From positions 1 through 53,964 of the forward strand of contig JALRBJ010000003.1 of the NCBI GenBank assembly GCA_023257815.1: a stretch of 53,964 nt of DNA. Direction: 5' to 3'. The notes under the pieces were generated by a model, which was given only the letters and a program-made list of their open reading frames with translations, did not search any database and was not told the origin of the DNA. The position numbers and the translations under genes are program-made. Positions within the stretch are counted from its first letter, which is position 1; each line of letters starts with the position of its first letter. This DNA comes from Candidatus Saccharimonadia bacterium (GTDB taxonomy: Bacteria > Patescibacteriota > Saccharimonadia > Saccharimonadales > Saccharimonadaceae). Of this stretch, positions 35,572 to 44,472 are shown piece by piece.

Positions 35572-36183
35572 ATGAAAGCACTTCTCGGCACCAAGATTGG
35601 TATGACCCAGATCCTAGCGGATGATGGTACGGCTACGCCCGTTACTTTGATTCAAGCTGGTCCTGTCACCGTTACTCAGGTGAAGTCACTGGAAACAGAT
35701 GGCTACAACGCGGTACAGGTTGCATTTGGTTTGGGTAAGAACCTGAGCAAGGCCGTCGCTGGACACGTTAAGGCCAGCAAAACATCGCCGCAGTATTTGC
35801 GGGAATTCCGCGTTGAAGAGCTTGGCGACCTAACGGTCGGCAGCGTTATCGACGTAAGTGCATTTAACTTGGGTGACGTAGTCGACGCTACGGGCACAAG
35901 CAAGGGTAAGGGTTTTGCCGGTACGGTAAAGCGACACAACTTCAATACATCAAAGAGTACTCATGGTGGTAACGGTAACGTTCGTAAGCCTGGTTCAATC
36001 GGCTCGATGTATCCACAAAAAGTGTTTAAGGGTAAGCGCATGGCCGGCCGTATGGGTGGTGAGCGTGTTACCGTTAAGAACCTTGAAGTTGCTTACCTAG
36101 ATGCCGAAAATAACTTAATCGGCTTAAAGGGTGCCGTTCCTGGCCCTCGTAAGAGTCTTATCATTATTGGAGGTACTGCGTAA
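35572..36183 (+). CDS. rplC: 50S ribosomal protein L3
   Basis: 203 residues from the ATG at 35572 (MKALLGTKIGMTQ) behind AAGAAGG; the open frame extends 12 codons upstream but the family starts here. The methylation-site region HGGNGNVRKPGSIGSMYPQKVFKGKRMAGR is characteristic. First gene of a 17-gene co-transcribed run. Confidence 0.98.
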   Translation: MKALLGTKIGMTQILADDGTATPVTLIQAGPVTVTQVKSLETDGYNAVQVAFGLGKNLSKAVAGHVKASKTSPQYLREFRVEELGDLTVGSVIDVSAFNLGDVVDATGTSKGKGFAGTVKRHNFNTSKSTHGGNGNVRKPGSIGSMYPQKVFKGKRMAGRMGGERVTVKNLEVAYLDAENNLIGLKGAVPGPRKSLIIIGGTA

Positions 36184-36794
36184 TGGCTGAAACTACTCCA
36201 AAAACAGTGACTTTACCAAAGACTACATTTGCAGTTGAGGTTGAGAACCATGAGCTACTAAAACTTGCCTACGACAGCTACTTGGCAAATTCTCGCCAAG
36301 CGAGTGCTACTACCTTGAAGCGTGGCGAAGTAAGCGGTGGTGGTAAAAAACCATGGAAACAAAAAGGTACTGGACGAGCACGCTTTGGCTCAAGCCGTAA
36401 CCCAATTTGGCGTGGTGGTGGTATCGTATTTGGTCCAAGTGGAAACGAAAACTACACTAAGAAGCTTTCTACCACGAGTAAGCGTGTAGCTGTAAAACAG
36501 GCACTTAGTCTTGCAAATAAAGCAAAGAAGATTGTTGTTAAAGACGTTAAAACTACTGGTAAAACGGCAGAAATAGTTAAATTCCTGACCGATAACAAGT
36601 TTACTCGTAAAACATTAATCGTTGTTGACGAGAAGACTCCTGAGCTACTACGTGCTACTAATAACATTCAGAATGTACTCGTTGTTCGCAGCACCTACCT
36701 AAGCGTGTATCACATTTTAAATGCCGATAACATCGTACTTTCAACTAAAAGTGTTGCAACAATTGACGCATGGCTTAACGGAGGTACTAAATAA
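36183..36794 (+). CDS. rplD: 50S ribosomal protein L4
   Basis: 203 residues. TLKRGEVSGGGKKPWKQKG is the tunnel-lining loop of L4 (RxRxEVxGGGRKPWxQKGTGRAR). Starts inside the rplC stop (TAATG). L4 is the usual repressor of this operon in E. coli, which makes it the first candidate ligand for the leader before rplC. Confidence 0.98.
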   Translation: MAETTPKTVTLPKTTFAVEVENHELLKLAYDSYLANSRQASATTLKRGEVSGGGKKPWKQKGTGRARFGSSRNPIWRGGGIVFGPSGNENYTKKLSTTSKRVAVKQALSLANKAKKIVVKDVKTTGKTAEIVKFLTDNKFTRKTLIVVDEKTPELLRATNNIQNVLVVRSTYLSVYHILNADNIVLSTKSVATIDAWLNGGTK

Positions 36795-37111
36795 TGAGTA
36801 TTCTAGTAACTCCACGAGCAACCGAAAAGGCCTACGGTCTTGGTGCTCAGAACACCTACGTATTTAATGTACCGCTAACAGCCAACAAGCAGCAGATTGC
36901 TGCCGCTGTTGCTGAGCAATACGGTGTAACTGTCAAATCAGTCACTACTGCTGTGCAATCTGGTAAAGCTGTGCGCTACAGCCGTGGCAAAAACCGCTAC
37001 CCTGGCACAACAACTCGCGTAGACAGCAAGAAAGCATATGTCGTTTTGGCTGAAGGAAGCTCAATACAGATGTTTGAACAGCCAGAGCAAGCGACTAAGG
37101 AGAAGAAGTAA
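36794..37111 (+). CDS. rplW: 50S ribosomal protein L23
   Basis: 105 residues. Lies at the peptide exit tunnel and binds trigger factor. Signature TPRATEKAYGLGAQNTYVF. TAATG overlaps on both sides couple it to rplD and rplB. Confidence 0.98.
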   Translation: MSILVTPRATEKAYGLGAQNTYVFNVPLTANKQQIAAAVAEQYGVTVKSVTTAVQSGKAVRYSRGKNRYPGTTTRVDSKKAYVVLAEGSSIQMFEQPEQATKEKK

Positions 37112-37950
37112 TGGCGATTAAAGCATATAACCCAACTACTCCTGCTCGTCGAGGCATGACAAGTCAAGACCTTTCAGAGGTTACGACCCGTAAGCCGCTC
37201 AAGAGCTTAATCAAAAGTAAAAAACAGAATGCTGGTCGTAACAACAGTGGTCGAATTACCGTTCGCCACCGTGGTGGTGGTGTAAAGCGTCACTATCGTC
37301 TGCTTAACCATAGCTTGGCTGATGGGCTGAAGCTTACTGTTGAAGAAATCGAGTACGACCCGAACCGCTCAGCTCGTATCGCTCGTGTAAAAGATCAGCA
37401 CGGTCTGTATCACTACGTACTAGCCGACACAAGCATGACAAAAGGTAAGACTATCGAAAGTGGTGTAGAAGCTCCAATCGAAACATCAAACCGCATGCCT
37501 CTTTCGAAGATTCCAGTTGGTACACAGATTTACGCGATTGAAATTCACCCAGGCAAGGGTTCACAGATGGTTCGTTCGGCTGGTACAAAAGCTCAGCTAA
37601 TGGCAAAAGAGGGCGATTACGCTCAAGTTCGTTTGCCAAGTGGTGAAGTTCGCCGATTCCGTATTGAAGCTACTGCTGCAATCGGTGTCGTTGGTAACGT
37701 TCAACATCAAAACATCAAAATTGGTTCAGCTGGCCGCAAGCGTCGCAAGGGTATCCGCCCGACTGTTCGTGGTGTAGTAATGAACGCGGCAGATCACCCA
37801 CATGGTGGTGGTGACGGTGGTCGTCATGGTGCTGGTAAGGCTCCGCGTACTCCATGGGGTCAGTTGACTCTTGGTTACCGTACACGCCGACGCAAAGATA
37901 CTAATAGGTTAATCGTTCGCTCACGTCATGACGCGAAGAGAAAGAGGTAG
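37111..37950 (+). CDS. rplB: 50S ribosomal protein L2
   Basis: 279 residues. Peptidyl-transferase-proximal protein. GRITVRHRGGGVKRHYR and the C-terminal AADHPHGGGDGGRHG block, which includes the conserved histidine, are intact. Confidence 0.99.
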   Translation: MAIKAYNPTTPARRGMTSQDLSEVTTRKPLKSLIKSKKQNAGRNNSGRITVRHRGGGVKRHYRLLNHSLADGLKLTVEEIEYDPNRSARIARVKDQHGLYHYVLADTSMTKGKTIESGVEAPIETSNRMPLSKIPVGTQIYAIEIHPGKGSQMVRSAGTKAQLMAKEGDYAQVRLPSGEVRRFRIEATAAIGVVGNVQHQNIKIGSAGRKRRKGIRPTVRGVVMNAADHPHGGGDGGRHGAGKAPRTPWGQLTLGYRTRRRKDTNRLIVRSRHDAKRKR

Positions 37951-37953
37951 AAT

Positions 37954-38217
37954 ATGAGTCGTTCACTCAAAAAAGGCCCATTTGTCGACGCGAAGCTTGC
38001 CAAAAAGGTAGCGGCGCTGAGTGCAGATGATAGAGCTGTTATTAAAACTTGGGCACGCGCAAGTACTATTACTCCAGAGATGGTTGGTAAGAACTTTGCA
38101 GTCCATAACGGACGAGTACATGTACCAGTGTATGTAAGTGAAAACATGGTTGGACACAAGTTAGGCGAATTTAGCCCAACTCGTAAGTTCCGCAAGCACG
38201 GAGGGAAGCAGAAGTAA
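37954..38217 (+). CDS. rpsS: 30S ribosomal protein S19
   Basis: 87 residues. [15 protein letters not shown] and the C-terminal [16 protein letters not shown] are canonical. Binds 16S rRNA in the head together with S13. Confidence 0.99.
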   Translation: MSRSLKKGPFVDAKLAKKVAALSADDRAVIKTWARASTITPEMVGKNFAVHNGRVHVPVYVSENMVGHKLGEFSPTRKFRKHGGKQK

Positions 38218-38624
38218 TGGCTGATAAAACCTCCACTGTCCGCAGTTACGCTAAAGGTGTTGATATTGCACCACGCAAGGTGAGCATCGTTGCAAGTCTT
38301 GTGCGTAACCGCTCGGTTGCTGACGCGCTGGTCATTCTAGATCACGTACCACGCCGTGCTGGACTTCCAATCAAGAAGGCGATCGCCAGCGCCCAGGCAA
38401 ATGCCGTGAATAACCACGGTCTGGATGCAAAGAGCCTTCAGATTACAACGCTCAGCGTAACCGTTGGCAAGCGTATGAAGCGCTTTAAGCCGCACATGCG
38501 CGGAATGGCACTACCCTTCCAAAAGATTTCAACAAATATCTTAGTTGAAGTAACAGGCGCCGAAAAGCCAAAGAAAAAGCCGGCTACTAAGGCTGCTGCA
38601 ACGAAGAAAGAAGAGGAAGCATAA
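38217..38624 (+). CDS. rplV: 50S ribosomal protein L22
   Basis: 135 residues. The beta-hairpin that reaches the exit tunnel contains GKRMKRFKPHMRGMALPF. It has a Lys/Ala-rich tail of about 25 residues ending KKEEEA, longer than in E. coli. Confidence 0.98.
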   Translation: MADKTSTVRSYAKGVDIAPRKVSIVASLVRNRSVADALVILDHVPRRAGLPIKKAIASAQANAVNNHGLDAKSLQITTLSVTVGKRMKRFKPHMRGMALPFQKISTNILVEVTGAEKPKKKPATKAAATKKEEEA

Positions 38625-38625
38625 T

Positions 38626-39267
38626 ATGGGACAGAAAGTAAATCCAATTAGCTTCCGCCTCCAGGTTCACAAGAACTGGGACTCACGCTGGTTCGCTGGC
38701 AAGAAGGACTTCGCAACCTGGTTAGCGGAAGACATCAAGATTCGCGAACTGATCGAGAAGAAGTTCGCATCACGTCCAACTATCAATCGTATTGAAATTG
38801 AGCGTTCAGCTAACTTGATTACTATCACGATTCACACAGCCAAAGCCGGTGTTGTAATCGGTCGAGGTGGTGCTGGTGTGACTGAACTAAAAGCTAGTAT
38901 CGAAAAAGTAGCCAGCCTGCCAGTTCGAATTAACATCGAAGAAGTAAAGCGCCCAGAGCTCGCAGCTAAATTAGTTGCCGAGAACATTGCTCGTCAACTA
39001 GAACGACGTATCAATTTTCGCCGCGCAATTAAGATGTCTGCACAGAACACCATGAATGCCGGTGCTAAAGGTATCCGTATTCAAGTATCTGGCCGTCTAA
39101 ATAATGCAGAAATGGCACGTAAGGAAAAGGTATCTGAAGGATCAGTGCCGCTTCATACATTGCGCGCTGATGTTGACTTCCACACTGCTCGTGCGCAAAT
39201 GCCGAATGGTGGTGGAATCGTCGGTATTAAGGTTTGGATCAACAAGGGTGAAAGGAGTGACGTGTAA
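38626..39267 (+). CDS. rpsC: 30S ribosomal protein S3
   Basis: 213 residues. Type II KH domain with the GXXG loop in [10 protein letters not shown], and the C-terminal [17 protein letters not shown]. Part of the mRNA entry helicase. Confidence 0.99.
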   Translation: MGQKVNPISFRLQVHKNWDSRWFAGKKDFATWLAEDIKIRELIEKKFASRPTINRIEIERSANLITITIHTAKAGVVIGRGGAGVTELKASIEKVASLPVRINIEEVKRPELAAKLVAENIARQLERRINFRRAIKMSAQNTMNAGAKGIRIQVSGRLNNAEMARKEKVSEGSVPLHTLRADVDFHTARAQMPNGGGIVGIKVWINKGERSDV

Positions 39268-39680
39268 TGTTACTTCCTAAGAAAACCAAGTACCGCAAAG
39301 TTCGCATCGGTAAGAACGATGGTAACGCCACTCGGGGTAACTACATTGCATTTGGCGACTACGCACTGCAATCTCAGAGTAACGAACGAGTGACAAGCCG
39401 CCAAATTGAGTCTGCACGTCAGGCTATGACCCGATACATCAAGCGTGGTGGTAAGATTTGGATTCGAATTTTCCCACACACCCCTGTAACTAAAAAGCCA
39501 CAGGATGTAAAGATGGGTAGCGGCAAGGGTAATCCTGAATATTTCGCTGCTAAGGTTAAAGCTGGCACGGTTATGTTCGAGATGAAAGGTGTGAGCGAAG
39601 AAGTTGCTCGTGAGGCTATGCGTCTTGCAAGCCATAAGCTACCAGTAAAGACTAAGTTCATTAAGCGGGAGGATGCATAG
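39267..39680 (+). CDS. rplP: 50S ribosomal protein L16
   Basis: 137 residues. [11 protein letters not shown] start, [18 protein letters not shown] and [20 protein letters not shown] are canonical. Binds near the A-site tRNA elbow. Confidence 0.99.
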   Translation: MLLPKKTKYRKVRIGKNDGNATRGNYIAFGDYALQSQSNERVTSRQIESARQAMTRYIKRGGKIWIRIFPHTPVTKKPQDVKMGSGKGNPEYFAAKVKAGTVMFEMKGVSEEVAREAMRLASHKLPVKTKFIKREDA

Positions 39681-39681
39681 T

Positions 39682-39894
39682 ATGGCTGATAAATCACCCA
39701 AAAAAGCTCCTAAAGAAGCTAAAGTAGTCGAGAAGTCACTACTGGAGCAACTAGTCGATAAGCGCGCCGACTTACTTGAGGCAAAGAAGTCTCTAGCTGC
39801 CGGTGAGCTAGTAAATCCACGAATTATCGCTAGCTACCGCAAAGACATTGCCCGCTTACTTACTAATATTAACGCTCAGAAGGAGGCAAAATAG
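39682..39894 (+). CDS. rpmC: 50S ribosomal protein L29
   Basis: 70 residues from the ATG at 39682. Two-helix hairpin; LVNPRIIASYRKDIARLLTNI matches the family. A Lys-rich N-terminal extension of about 15 residues precedes the core. Confidence 0.95.
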   Translation: MADKSPKKAPKEAKVVEKSLLEQLVDKRADLLEAKKSLAAGELVNPRIIASYRKDIARLLTNINAQKEAK

Positions 39895-39895
39895 T

Positions 39896-40180
39896 ATGGC
39901 AAAAACATTGACCGGAATTGTCACCTCTGACAAGCGTGACAAAACTATTACTGTTACAGTTACAAGTCGTGAAACTCATCCGATTTATCGTAAGCAGTAC
40001 ACAGTAAATCGTAAGTATCAGGCTCATGATCCTAAGAACGAAGCTCACATCGGCGACAAAGTTCAGATTGCTGAAATTCGTCCAGTTTCAAAGACTAAGG
40101 CTTTTCAGCTTGCAAACATTGAAGCAAGAGCGGTTGGTTCAGTTGAACTGAAACAAGACGTGACAGAGGTGGAGGCGTAA
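39896..40180 (+). CDS. rpsQ: 30S ribosomal protein S17
   Basis: 94 residues from the ATG at 39896 ([20 protein letters not shown]). Oligonucleotide-binding fold; [18 protein letters not shown] and [16 protein letters not shown] are canonical. Confidence 0.98.
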   Translation: MAKTLTGIVTSDKRDKTITVTVTSRETHPIYRKQYTVNRKYQAHDPKNEAHIGDKVQIAEIRPVSKTKAFQLANIEARAVGSVELKQDVTEVEA

Positions 40181-40548
40181 TGATCCAACAAGAATCTCGT
40201 CTTAAGGTAGCCGATAACTCAGGTGCTAAGGAGGTCCTTTGCATACGTGTGCTCGGTGGTACCAAGCGCCGCTACGCTCATGTTGGCGACGTGATCGTTT
40301 GTACCGTTAAGGATGCCAATCCAACGGGTAACGTTAAAAAGAAGACTGTTCAAAAAGCAGTTGTGGTTCGTACTCGCAACCAAATTAAGCGTAAAGATGG
40401 TAGCACGATCGCATTTGATGATAACGCAGTTGTTATTATCAACGACGACAAAACACCAAAGGCTACTCGTGTGTTTGGTCCGGTACCTCGTGAGCTACGT
40501 GACCTAGGTTACGCTAAGATTATCAGCCTAGCGCCGGAGGTACTCTAA
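40180..40548 (+). CDS. rplN: 50S ribosomal protein L14
   Basis: 122 residues. [19 protein letters not shown] and [14 protein letters not shown]-type C-terminus ([20 protein letters not shown]) are canonical. Confidence 0.99.
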   Translation: MIQQESRLKVADNSGAKEVLCIRVLGGTKRRYAHVGDVIVCTVKDANPTGNVKKKTVQKAVVVRTRNQIKRKDGSTIAFDDNAVVIINDDKTPKATRVFGPVPRELRDLGYAKIISLAPEVL

Positions 40549-40549
40549 T

Positions 40550-40870
40550 ATGGCACGTATTCACAAAGATGATCAAGTAAAGATTATTGCTGGTAGCAGT
40601 AAAGGTACGACAGGCAAAGTTTTGGCTGTTGATACCAAAAAAGGTACCGTATTAATCGAAGGTGTTGGTCAACGTCACCGCCACGTTAAACCAAGTCAGC
40701 TTAACCCAACTGGCGGTAAACGCGACATTCACGTAGCGATTGACATCAGTAAAGTTGCTCTTGTTGTTGATGAAAAGACAAACAAGACTTCACGCGTTGG
40801 TTTGATCAAGAATGCTGATGGTAAGAAAGTTCGCGTAGCGCGAAGTTTAAAGAATAAGGAGATTAAGTAA
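40550..40870 (+). CDS. rplX: 50S ribosomal protein L24
   Basis: 106 residues. KOW motif DQVKIIAGSSKGTTGKVLAV at the N-terminus. An assembly initiator at the tunnel exit. Coupled to rplE by TAATG. Confidence 0.98.
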   Translation: MARIHKDDQVKIIAGSSKGTTGKVLAVDTKKGTVLIEGVGQRHRHVKPSQLNPTGGKRDIHVAIDISKVALVVDEKTNKTSRVGLIKNADGKKVRVARSLKNKEIK

Positions 40871-41454
40871 TGGCAAAAGCTGCTACTGTAACCGCTCCTC
40901 GCTTGAAAGCCTTGTACAACTCTAGTATTGTCAAGGAACTGCAGGCCGAACTAAATTTGAGTAATGTACATCAGGTACCAAAGCTCGAAAAGATCGTCGT
41001 AAGCGTAGGAACCGGTAAAACCAAAGAAGATAAGCGTGTTCTTGAAACCGTTAAGAATACCCTAACAAAAGTGACCGGCCAAGCTCCAGTTGAGCGACTT
41101 GCCAAGAAGTCGATTGCAGGATTTAAGATTCGCGCCAAGATGGGCGCACCAATTGGTGTATCCGTAACACTTCGTGGCGGACGTATGTATGAATTCCTTG
41201 ATCGTTTGGTAAGTGTTAGCTTACCTCGCGTACGCGATTTCCATGGTGTTAAGGCAAAAGGTTTCGACAAAGGTGGTAACTATAATCTTGGTTTGATTGA
41301 ACAATCAATTTTCCCTGAACTCACATTTGAAGAAACACAGGTAATCCATGGCTTACAAATTACGTTCGTGATAAAGAACGAAGACAAAGCCCATAGTCGC
41401 GCGCTACTTGAAAAGTTTGGTATTCCATTTGAAAAAGCAGGAGGAAACAGGTAA
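40870..41454 (+). CDS. rplE: 50S ribosomal protein L5
   Basis: 194 residues. LEKIVVSVGTG near the start and MGAPIGVSVTLRG, SLPRVRDFHGV in the middle are canonical. Binds 5S rRNA. Its stop overlaps the start of the acidic mini-gene. Confidence 0.99.
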   Translation: MAKAATVTAPRLKALYNSSIVKELQAELNLSNVHQVPKLEKIVVSVGTGKTKEDKRVLETVKNTLTKVTGQAPVERLAKKSIAGFKIRAKMGAPIGVSVTLRGGRMYEFLDRLVSVSLPRVRDFHGVKAKGFDKGGNYNLGLIEQSIFPELTFEETQVIHGLQITFVIKNEDKAHSRALLEKFGIPFEKAGGNR

Positions 41455-41600
41455 TGGGTGAACTCTTAACAAACAGTGGCTGGACTGGCGACTGGGTACC
41501 AGAGGATGACTCAGGTTACACAGGGGAAGACTGGGCTCCAGAAACTGATGAGGGCCTTGATAAAGATCGACGCGTTGAAGACCAGGAGGACGACAGGTAA
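41454..41600 (+). CDS. 48-residue acidic protein with internal repeat, encoded between L5 and S14
   Basis: A mini-gene joined to rplE upstream and to rpsN downstream by TAATG overlaps, with an AGGAGGAAAC ribosome site ahead of it. The product has 17 Asp/Glu and only 4 Lys/Arg, the reverse of its neighbours. Residues 8-19 ([12 protein letters not shown]) and 20-32 ([13 protein letters not shown]) are an imperfect tandem repeat with conserved aromatic, TG, DW and PE positions. The tail is charged ([13 protein letters not shown]). No family is recognised. Possible roles are a chaperone for a basic ribosomal protein or an rRNA mimic; both are inference. Confidence 0.72.
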   Translation: MGELLTNSGWTGDWVPEDDSGYTGEDWAPETDEGLDKDRRVEDQEDDR

Positions 41601-41869
41601 TGGCTAAGAAATCTATGATCGCGCGCGATGAAAAGCGTAAGAAAATGATTGCCCAGTATGCTACTAAGCGTGCTGAGCTAAAAGAGCTTGGCGACCAAGA
41701 AGGTTTGCAAAAGCTTCCAAAAAACAGTAGTCCAACACGTTGGAAGAACCGCGATATACTGAGCGGACGGCCACATGGCTATATGCGTAAGTTTGGTCTC
41801 AACCGTATTAACTTCCGCGAAAAAGCAAGTAAGGGTGAAATCCCTGGCGTAACAAAGAGCAGCTGGTAA
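41600..41869 (+). CDS. rpsN: 30S ribosomal protein S14, zinc-independent type
   Basis: 89 residues, the length of the zinc-free form. Where the zinc form has CxxCGRPHxxxRKFxLCRxC, this protein has [22 protein letters not shown], with no cysteine at all. It is nevertheless in the normal spc-operon position. Confidence 0.97.
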   Translation: MAKKSMIARDEKRKKMIAQYATKRAELKELGDQEGLQKLPKNSSPTRWKNRDILSGRPHGYMRKFGLNRINFREKASKGEIPGVTKSSW

Positions 41870-41888
41870 AGGAAAGGAGAATAAGAAT

Positions 41889-42290
41889 ATGAGTTTACAA
41901 TCTACAGACCCAATCGCTGATCTCCTAACTCGGATCCGCAATGCGGCAGCCGTCGGTAAAACCGAAGTTCGCGTACCTACAAGTAAATTAAAGCGTGTAG
42001 TTGCTGAGCAGCTCAAGAAGAATGGTTACCTTGCAGACGTCAAACTTGAGGATGGCAAGCCACGAGGAACTCTGGTGGTTACTATCAATGATGCTGGCAA
42101 GAACGCAACATTTACCGAACTCACTCGCATGAGCAAGCCAGGTCGACGTATGTACGTCAGTGCTACCGACATTCCACGGGTTAAAAGCGGCCGAGGTATT
42201 GTTCTGGTATCAACAAGTAAAGGTGTCATCACTGGTCAAGAGGCTGTAAAGCAGCGTCTTGGTGGTGAAGTTCTACTGAAAGTATACTAG
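41889..42290 (+). CDS. rpsH: 30S ribosomal protein S8
   Basis: 133 residues. DPIADLLTRIRNAAAVGK start and C-terminal ISTSKGV-like block (VSTSKGVITGQEA) are canonical. In E. coli S8 represses the spc operon; no such site was identified here. A good Shine-Dalgarno (AAAGGAGA) precedes it. Confidence 0.98.
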   Translation: MSLQSTDPIADLLTRIRNAAAVGKTEVRVPTSKLKRVVAEQLKKNGYLADVKLEDGKPRGTLVVTINDAGKNATFTELTRMSKPGRRMYVSATDIPRVKSGRGIVLVSTSKGVITGQEAVKQRLGGEVLLKVY

Positions 42291-42398
42291 ATGACGTTAA
42301 GTACCATTACTTGGTTTTGCATTGGCGTTGTAATAGTAATGGCCACAGTTGCAATTATTATAATGACGTCTTCGAACGATAAAGATAAGAAAGGATAA
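42291..42398 (+). CDS. 35-residue membrane miniprotein encoded between S8 and L6
   Basis: Starts at the base after the rpsH stop and ends 3 bp before the rplF ATG, filling the gap exactly. The product is one long hydrophobic helix (about residues 5-25: ITWFCIGVVIVMATVAIIIM) with a polar, basic tail SSNDKDKKG, predicted single-pass with the C-terminus inside. A TATACT sequence overlaps the rpsH end (42282-42287) and could act as an internal leaderless promoter. Not recognised. Could also be an assembly-tolerated ORF without function, but the fit between stop and start argues for translation. Confidence 0.6.
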   Translation: MTLSTITWFCIGVVIVMATVAIIIMTSSNDKDKKG

Positions 42399-42401
42399 GA
42401 G

Positions 42402-42935
42402 ATGAGTCGAATCGGAAAACTACCAATACAGATTCCATCAGGCGTGACAATCACGGTCGATTCAGATGTTATCACAGTCAAGGGCGCCAAAGGCGAACTG
42501 ATCGTGCCACATCTGAGCGACGTAACAGTTAGCGTTGATGATGGAGTTGCAACTGTCGTTCGTAAGGACGACCAAAAGATCGCAAAGAGCCAACATGGCT
42601 TACAGCGAGCACTACTTAATAACGCAGTTCAAGGAGTTACTCAAGGATTCGAAAAGAAACTTGAAGTTAATGGAGTTGGATTCCGCGTAAGTGGTGGTGG
42701 CCAGGAAATTGAAATGAGTCTTGGCTTCAGCCACACAGTTAAATACAAAGCCCAAGATGGCGTACAGTTAACTGTTAACAAAATGGAAATTACTGTAAGT
42801 GGTATTGATAAGCAAAAAGTTGGTCAGACTGCTGCTGAAATTCGCGCCCTAAAGAAACCTGAGCCATACAAAGGCAAGGGAATTAAGTATGCCGATGAAG
42901 TAATTTTGCGTAAGGCTGGAAAGGCAGGTAAGTAA
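42402..42935 (+). CDS. rplF: 50S ribosomal protein L6
   Basis: 177 residues. MSRIGKLPIQIPSGV start and PEPYKGKGIKYADEVILRKAGK end are canonical. Sits near the factor-binding site. Confidence 0.99.
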   Translation: MSRIGKLPIQIPSGVTITVDSDVITVKGAKGELIVPHLSDVTVSVDDGVATVVRKDDQKIAKSQHGLQRALLNNAVQGVTQGFEKKLEVNGVGFRVSGGGQEIEMSLGFSHTVKYKAQDGVQLTVNKMEITVSGIDKQKVGQTAAEIRALKKPEPYKGKGIKYADEVILRKAGKAGK

Positions 42936-42937
42936 TC

Positions 42938-43291
42938 ATGACTAATCTTGCAAAGAAACTACTTAACAAAAGCCTTCGTAAGGCGCGTGTACGCTCAACC
43001 GTACAGGGTACCTCAGACCGCCCTCGCCTTACGGTGACTATTTCTAACTTGCACGTAAACGCTCAAATAATTGACGATTCTAAAGGCGTGACATTGGTTG
43101 CTGCAACAACAGTTGGTAAAAAAGCTACCGGAACAATGACGGAAAAAGCAGCTGGTGTTGGCGTAGATATCGCCAAAAAAGCTGCTAAAGCAAAGATTAA
43201 AGCAGTAGTGTTCGACCGTAATGGCCGTGCCTACGCAGGACGATTAAAAGCACTGGCCGATGCGGCTCGTAAGGAAGGATTGGAATTTTAG
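42938..43291 (+). CDS. rplR: 50S ribosomal protein L18
   Basis: 117 residues. RVRSTVQGTSDRPRLTVTISN and VFDRNGRAYAGRLKALADAAR are canonical. 5S rRNA-binding protein. Confidence 0.98.
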   Translation: MTNLAKKLLNKSLRKARVRSTVQGTSDRPRLTVTISNLHVNAQIIDDSKGVTLVAATTVGKKATGTMTEKAAGVGVDIAKKAAKAKIKAVVFDRNGRAYAGRLKALADAARKEGLEF

Positions 43292-43292
43292 T

Positions 43293-43889
43293 ATGGCTGA
43301 AAGTACAGCTCAAACTACCCCACGCGCAGATGGCTCACAAGTCTCGCGACCGCGTGGTGGTCGTCGAGATGATCGACGAAACGCTCCTCGAATTGAGGAA
43401 CCGAAGCAATTTGAAGAAACTGTTATAAACATTGACCGTGTTGCACGAGTTGTAAAAGGTGGACGACGATTCCGCTTTAAGGCTTTAGTGGTTGTGGGTG
43501 ACCGCAAAACAAAGGTTGGTGTTGGTGTTGCTAAAGGTGCAGACGTTCAGGCTGCAATTGCTAAGGCCACTGATGTTGCAAAAAAGAACATGATTACTGT
43601 TCCTGTAGTGAACACCACTATTCCGCATGATGCCGAAGTTAAGCTATCTGGTGCGCGGGTTATGGTGAAGCCAGCTGCACCTGGTACGGGTATTATCGCT
43701 GGTGGTGTCGTTCGCCAGATTATCGGTGTAACGGGTATTACAAATATGCTCTCTAAGAGCTTAGGCTCCACTAACAAGGTAAACATCGCCTATGCTACGA
43801 TTGAGGCACTCCGGAGCCAAGTCCCTCGTGATCAGTGGCTTAATGCTACTAAGCCTGCTAAAAAAGCAGCTAAGAAAGAGGAGAAGTAA
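43293..43889 (+). CDS. rpsE: 30S ribosomal protein S5
   Basis: 198 residues from the ATG at 43293. A basic, disordered N-terminal extension of about 40 residues (RPRGGRRDDRRN) precedes the double-stranded RNA-binding-like fold (NIDRVARVVKGGRRFRFKAL). GTGIIAGGVVRQI is canonical. Confidence 0.98.
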   Translation: MAESTAQTTPRADGSQVSRPRGGRRDDRRNAPRIEEPKQFEETVINIDRVARVVKGGRRFRFKALVVVGDRKTKVGVGVAKGADVQAAIAKATDVAKKNMITVPVVNTTIPHDAEVKLSGARVMVKPAAPGTGIIAGGVVRQIIGVTGITNMLSKSLGSTNKVNIAYATIEALRSQVPRDQWLNATKPAKKAAKKEEK

Positions 43890-43891
43890 TT

Positions 43892-44371
43892 ATGAAATAT
43901 AATGAACTCCAAGTTTCTGCTAACAAGAATAAGAAGCGTGTTGGACGCGGTATCTCTGCCGGTCAAGGTAAGACTGCTGGTCGTGGTACTAAGGGTCAGG
44001 GTGCACGTACAGGTAAGAAGCTGGCCGCTAGTTTTCAGGGTGGTCAACGTGCATTAGTGCAAGCTATTCCAAAAAATCGTGGATTTAAGAGTCTGCGCAC
44101 ACCAGCACAAGTTGTATACATGGATCACCTAAATGCGTTCAAGGGCAAAGTTGCCGATAACTTTAGCCTGTTCGAAGCTGGTCTGATCGCTACACCATTC
44201 CACACTGTAAAAGTAATTGCTCGTGGTGAATTAACAGAAAAGGTGACGTTGAACGTTCAGGCCGCTAGCGTAAGCGTAAAGGCAGCCATTGTTAAGGCTG
44301 GCGGTACGTTCAATAAAACTGATACGCCTCTTCCAAAGAGTCAAAAAGAAGCCGAAAAGGCTGATAAGTAA
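43892..44371 (+). CDS. rplO: 50S ribosomal protein L15
   Basis: 159 residues. RVGRGISAGQGKTAGRGTKG and FQGGQRALVQAIPKNRGF are canonical. It follows rpsE by 2 bp: rpmD (uL30), which lies here in most bacteria, is absent, a known trait of CPR bacteria. Confidence 0.98.
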   Translation: MKYNELQVSANKNKKRVGRGISAGQGKTAGRGTKGQGARTGKKLAASFQGGQRALVQAIPKNRGFKSLRTPAQVVYMDHLNAFKGKVADNFSLFEAGLIATPFHTVKVIARGELTEKVTLNVQAASVSVKAAIVKAGGTFNKTDTPLPKSQKEAEKADK

Positions 44372-44472
44372 CGCTCAGGTTTGTTGCTTACCTCGTAGTA
44401 TAGCTTTTAGTATAACGGCCGGTCTTTAGTAGAAATGAATCTAAACATTCGGCTCTACTGTATCGTCAATGA

